Source of the DNA: Methanomassiliicoccus sp. UBA6
GTDB taxonomy: Archaea; Thermoplasmatota; Thermoplasmata; Methanomassiliicoccales; Methanomassiliicoccaceae
Direction of reading: 5' to 3'
Assembly: GCA_002508545.1 (NCBI GenBank)
Contig: DAVH01000009.1
Coordinates: forward strand, 17,995-25,584
DNA length: 7,590 nucleotides
The position numbers and the translations under genes are program-made. Position 1 is the first letter of the stretch. Each line of letters begins with the position of its first letter. Of this stretch, positions 5,133-7,590 are shown one piece after another. The notes under the pieces are model-generated. The model was not told the origin of the DNA and did no database searches. It worked only from the letters and a program-made list of their open reading frames with translations.

Positions 5133-6962
5133 ATGTGCGGCATCATCGGTTATGCGGGACCCCGGGAGGCGCAGGAGGTGCTGCTCGACGGGTTGAAGCG
5201 GCTCGAGTACAGGGGCTACGATTCCGCGGGCGTGGCCATCGTCGGCAGCGGCCTGAAGGTCTTCAAGGACAAGGGAGAGATCTCCAAGCTCTCCTCCACC
5301 ATGCCCCGGCTCTCTGGTCACCTCGGGGTCGGCCACACCCGGTGGGCGACCTGCGGCAAGCCTTCGCAGCCGAACGCCCATCCGTTCCTGGACTGCACCG
5401 GCAAGATGGCCGTCGTGCACAACGGCATCATCGAGAACCACCTCGAGCTCAAGGCCGCGCTGGTGGCCCGCGGACACGAGTTCAAGTCCGAGACCGACAC
5501 CGAGATCTTCGCCCACCTCATCGCCGACGCGCTGGCCGACGGGAACCGCGACCTGCGCGAGGCGGTGCGCGCCTCGCTGGCGCAGGTCCACGGGACGTAC
5601 GCCATCGCGGTGGTCTCCGAGAAGCGGCCCGACGAGATCGTGGCCGCCAAGAACGCCTCGCCGCTGGTGGTCGGCTACGGCAAGGGCGAGAACTTCCTGG
5701 CCTCGGACGTGCCGGCCATCCTGGAGCACACCCGCGAGGTGGTCTACCTGGAGGAGGGCGAGCTGGCGGTGCTCACCGCCGGCGCCGTCTCCCTCTACGG
5801 CCGGAACGGCGAGCAGATCTCCCGCAAGCCCCGGCGCATCGAGTGGAGCACGGTGGCCGCCGAGAAGGAAGGCCACAAGCACTTCATGCACAAGGAGATC
5901 TTCGAGCAGCCGCGGGCCGTGGCCGACACCATCCGCGGGCGCGCCTCGCTGGAGCAGGGCGACGTGACGCTGGACGGGATGGAGCTCACCGAGGAATACG
6001 TCCGCTCGCTCCAGCGCGTGGTCATCGTGGCCTGCGGGACCTCCTCGCACGCCGGGCTGTCGGGGCGGCAGATGATCGAGTCGGTGGCCCGCATCCCGAC
6101 CCAGGTCGAGCTGGGAAGCGAGTTCCGGAACCGCGACCCGCTGGTCGACGAGCGGACCCTGTGCCTGGCGGTCACCCAGTCCGGCGAGACCGCCGACACG
6201 CTGGCCGCCATGAAGGAGGCCGCCGCCCGCGGCGCCCGCGGCATGGCCATCTGCAACGTGCAGGGCTCCACCGCGGCGCGCCTGGCCGAGGCCACCCTCC
6301 TCACCCATGCCGGCCCCGAGATCGGCGTGGCCTCCACCAAGGCCTTCACCACCCAGCTGGTCGTCCTGCTCCTGCTGGCCCTGCGCCTGGGCCAGGCCCG
6401 GGGCACCCTGGACCCGGCCGTGCGCGCCGAGATCGTCCAGGCCCTTCGCGAGCTCCCCGCCCTCCTGGAGCGGGTGGCCTCCACGGAGCAGAAGATCCAC
6501 CAGTGGGCCCAGAAGTGGCACGAGGCCACCGATTTCCTCTACCTTGGCCGGGGCCCCCTCTACCCCATCGCCCTGGAGGGCGCCCTCAAGCTCAAGGAGC
6601 TTTCCTACATCCACGCCGAGGGCTACCCCGCCGGCGAAATGAAGCACGGCCCCATCGCCCTCATCGACCGCCACCTGCCCATCGTGGCCGTCATGCCCCG
6701 GGACGCCCACCGGGAAAAGGTCCTGTCCAACCTGCAGGAGGCCGCCGCCCGCGACGGCCGCATCCTGGCCCTGGTGGAAGAGGGCGACACCGGCCTGGAC
6801 CACATCGCCGAGGACGTCCTGCACCTGCCCAAGGTCAACCCCTGGCTCGCGCCCATCCTCTACGTGGTGCCTCTCCAGCTCCTCAGCTACCACATCGCCG
6901 TCATCCGCGGCTGCGACGTGGACCAGCCCCGGAACCTCGCGAAGAGCGTCACGGTGGAGTGA
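5133..6962 (+). CDS. glmS: glutamine--fructose-6-phosphate aminotransferase (isomerizing), GlmS
   Basis: The 609-residue length from ATG 5133 equals E. coli GlmS. Cys2 after the initiator Met is the catalytic glutaminase nucleophile, so TTG 5121 is not the real start. The class II glutaminase domain has RGYDSAG (27-33), GHTRWATCG (67-75), NAHP (81-84), HNGIIEN (96-102) and DTEIF. Two SIS isomerase domains follow: CGTSSHAG near residue 301, TQSGET near 348, GPEIGVASTKAF, EGALKLKELSYIHAEG, GEMKHGPIALID, and the invariant C-terminus LAKSVTVE. It makes glucosamine-6-phosphate from fructose-6-phosphate and glutamine. It follows glmU by one base, with a weak ribosome site (GTGGT at 5123-5127). Arg AGG appears only at codon 27, and ATA not at all, although both are frequent in glmU. 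A mid-gene change of origin is possible. The reading frame is intact throughout. Confidence 0.95.
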   Translation: MCGIIGYAGPREAQEVLLDGLKRLEYRGYDSAGVAIVGSGLKVFKDKGEISKLSSTMPRLSGHLGVGHTRWATCGKPSQPNAHPFLDCTGKMAVVHNGIIENHLELKAALVARGHEFKSETDTEIFAHLIADALADGNRDLREAVRASLAQVHGTYAIAVVSEKRPDEIVAAKNASPLVVGYGKGENFLASDVPAILEHTREVVYLEEGELAVLTAGAVSLYGRNGEQISRKPRRIEWSTVAAEKEGHKHFMHKEIFEQPRAVADTIRGRASLEQGDVTLDGMELTEEYVRSLQRVVIVACGTSSHAGLSGRQMIESVARIPTQVELGSEFRNRDPLVDERTLCLAVTQSGETADTLAAMKEAAARGARGMAICNVQGSTAARLAEATLLTHAGPEIGVASTKAFTTQLVVLLLLALRLGQARGTLDPAVRAEIVQALRELPALLERVASTEQKIHQWAQKWHEATDFLYLGRGPLYPIALEGALKLKELSYIHAEGYPAGEMKHGPIALIDRHLPIVAVMPRDAHREKVLSNLQEAAARDGRILALVEEGDTGLDHIAEDVLHLPKVNPWLAPILYVVPLQLLSYHIAVIRGCDVDQPRNLAKSVTVE

Positions 6963-6981
6963 TCCCCGGGTATCCTGGCTC

Positions 6982-7530
6982 ATGCCCGCGAAACCCGCTC
7001 CCAGACGCAACGTGGCCCTGGTCCTCCTGTGGACCGTGGCGCTCCTCACCGGCTGGCTCGTGGCCGTGCAGGCCGCCCTCATCGCCTTCGCCCACCAGGG
7101 CCAGTGGCAGTGGCCCTCCACCTACCGGGCCGAGGTGGTGGAGGTCTTCACCGACACCTCCAACGCCTTCACCCGCGACGTCTACGTCACCATCGACGGC
7201 GAGCTGGAGACCATCACCCTCCCCAAGCCCGACGCCGCCCGCCTCAAGCCCCACGACACCATCCGCGTCCTGGACAACTTCTACGCCACCCCCCTGCGCC
7301 CCGCCCAGTTCATCCTCACCCCCGGCCGCGTCCTGGCCGAATACCCCGGCATCATCCTCATCCTCGCCCTCCTGGCCATCCGGCTCATCCGCCGCTCCCG
7401 CTGGGGCCTCACCCCCGAGCCCCCCCCCGTCCCCGAAGCCGAAAAGAAGGTCTTCCGCGACACCTTCCACCAGCGCGCCCAACGCCACAGCGAGAACCCC
7501 TCGACAAACCCCCCCGATGCGCTAGAATGA
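6982..7530 (+). CDS. two-helix membrane protein of unknown function, DUF3592-like layout
   Basis: This 182-residue protein begins with a short basic segment (PAKPAPRRN), then a hydrophobic helix at about residues 11-36. A roughly 80-residue beta-rich domain with a YVTIDGE...PHDTIRV pattern follows, then a second helix at about 122-136 ending in basic IRLIRRSR. The tail is long, Pro-rich and polar (EPPPVPEAEKK to the C-terminus). By the positive-inside rule both ends would be cytoplasmic and the middle domain outside. The layout recalls DUF3592-type membrane proteins, but no diagnostic motif allows a firm family. ATG 6982 is 19 bases after the glmS stop, with no clear Shine-Dalgarno; TATCCT at 6971-6976 could be a bacterial -10 element. 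Codons are heavily C-ending, with C homopolymers, as in late glmS. The promoter of the tRNA gene overlaps its 3' end. Confidence 0.7.
   Translation: MPAKPAPRRNVALVLLWTVALLTGWLVAVQAALIAFAHQGQWQWPSTYRAEVVEVFTDTSNAFTRDVYVTIDGELETITLPKPDAARLKPHDTIRVLDNFYATPLRPAQFILTPGRVLAEYPGIILILALLAIRLIRRSRWGLTPEPPPVPEAEKKVFRDTFHQRAQRHSENPSTNPPDALE
7501..7528 (+). promoter_or_regulatory. sigma70-type promoter of the tRNA-Val gene
   Basis: TCGACA at 7501-7506 (5 of 6 to TTGACA) and TAGAAT at 7523-7528 (5 of 6 to TATAAT) are separated by 16 bases. Transcription would begin about 7535, ten bases before the tRNA. The pair lies inside the end of the membrane-protein gene. This is a bacterial architecture, unlike the TATA-type elements on the left side of the window. 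Confidence 0.65.
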
Positions 7531-7544
7531 AGCTTCGTCGAATT

Positions 7545-7590
7545 TGGCGCGTAGCTCAGGGGTTAGAGCACTACCTTGACACGGTAGGGG
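7545..7590 (+). tRNA. tRNA-Val (GAC), 3'-truncated by the window end
   Basis: The order is acceptor strand TGGCGCG (7545-7551), T8-A9, D-stem GCTC (7554-7557) paired with GAGC (7566-7569), A26, and anticodon stem CTACC (7571-7575) paired with GGTAG (7583-7587). The loop TTGACAC puts GAC at 7578-7580, reading Val codons GUC/GUU. The variable loop begins GGG and the sequence stops there. The T-arm and 3' acceptor strand are outside, so the first base (T, expected to pair with A72) cannot be checked. The sequence is of bacterial type. Confidence 0.9.

Noticed and set aside
5100..7121. Very long open frame on the minus strand opposite glmS (673 codons)
   Set aside because: It is antisense to a perfectly conserved glmS, has low-complexity Gly/Asp/His/Val composition, and no recognisable domain. 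Long antisense frames are expected in DNA with C-ending codons.
5135..7525. Long plus-strand frame (796 codons) out of phase with glmS and the membrane-protein gene
   Set aside because: It is Arg/Pro/Gly-rich shadow translation that crosses two real genes and becomes Pro/Ser repeats at the end. The GlmS frame carries all the family motifs.
7401..7530. C-rich runs near the right end considered as a repeat or low-complexity element
   Set aside because: They are Pro codons in the tail of the membrane protein, which keeps an open frame to a normal stop at 7530. No unit repeats.

Overview
The window is GC-rich and densely coded. It appears to hold two kinds of DNA. From the left edge to the start of glmS it looks archaeal, most like a high-GC relative of Methanomassiliicoccales/Thermoplasmata (an inference). 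The signs are KaiC/RAD55-like ATPases, an archaeal-type two-domain GlmU, AT-rich TATA-like elements before starts, frequent AGG (Arg) and ATA (Ile) codons, and GTG/TTG starts. The right end looks bacterial. It has a good sigma70-type promoter in front of a bacterial-type tRNA-Val(GAC), a GlmS whose body reads as bacterial, and a C-saturated codon style. The change falls inside glmS, so the window may be a chimeric metagenome assembly joined in a conserved gene, or a real acquisition of a bacterial glmS.

Layout. (1) 1-1304, plus: the 3' end of a GlpB-like flavoprotein gene overlapping a complete glpC-like gene, which encodes two 4Fe-4S motifs followed by two CCG domains. (2) 1331-1543, plus: a small four-cysteine protein, then a strong symmetric hairpin terminator shared with the convergent genes. 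(3) 3772-1610, minus: a two-gene operon encoding a tandem KaiC-like protein (one intact P-loop domain, one degenerate) and a single-domain KaiC-like protein whose ATPase motifs are lost. (4) 3773-3937: a divergent promoter region with TATA-like elements on both strands and a 13-base palindrome in the glmU leader. (5) 3938-6962, plus: glmU and glmS, one base apart. (6) 6982-7530, plus: a two-helix membrane protein of unknown function. (7) 7501-7590: promoter and the truncated tRNA-Val gene.

How the genes work together: GlpB/GlpC would oxidise glycerol-3-phosphate and pass the electrons to a membrane acceptor. GlmS makes glucosamine-6-phosphate, and GlmU supplies the acetyltransferase and uridylyltransferase steps, giving UDP-GlcNAc for glycan or envelope synthesis. 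The KaiC-like pair is probably a regulatory or signalling module of unknown target. No mobile element, CRISPR array or phage gene was found, and there is no gene-free stretch longer than about 165 bases.
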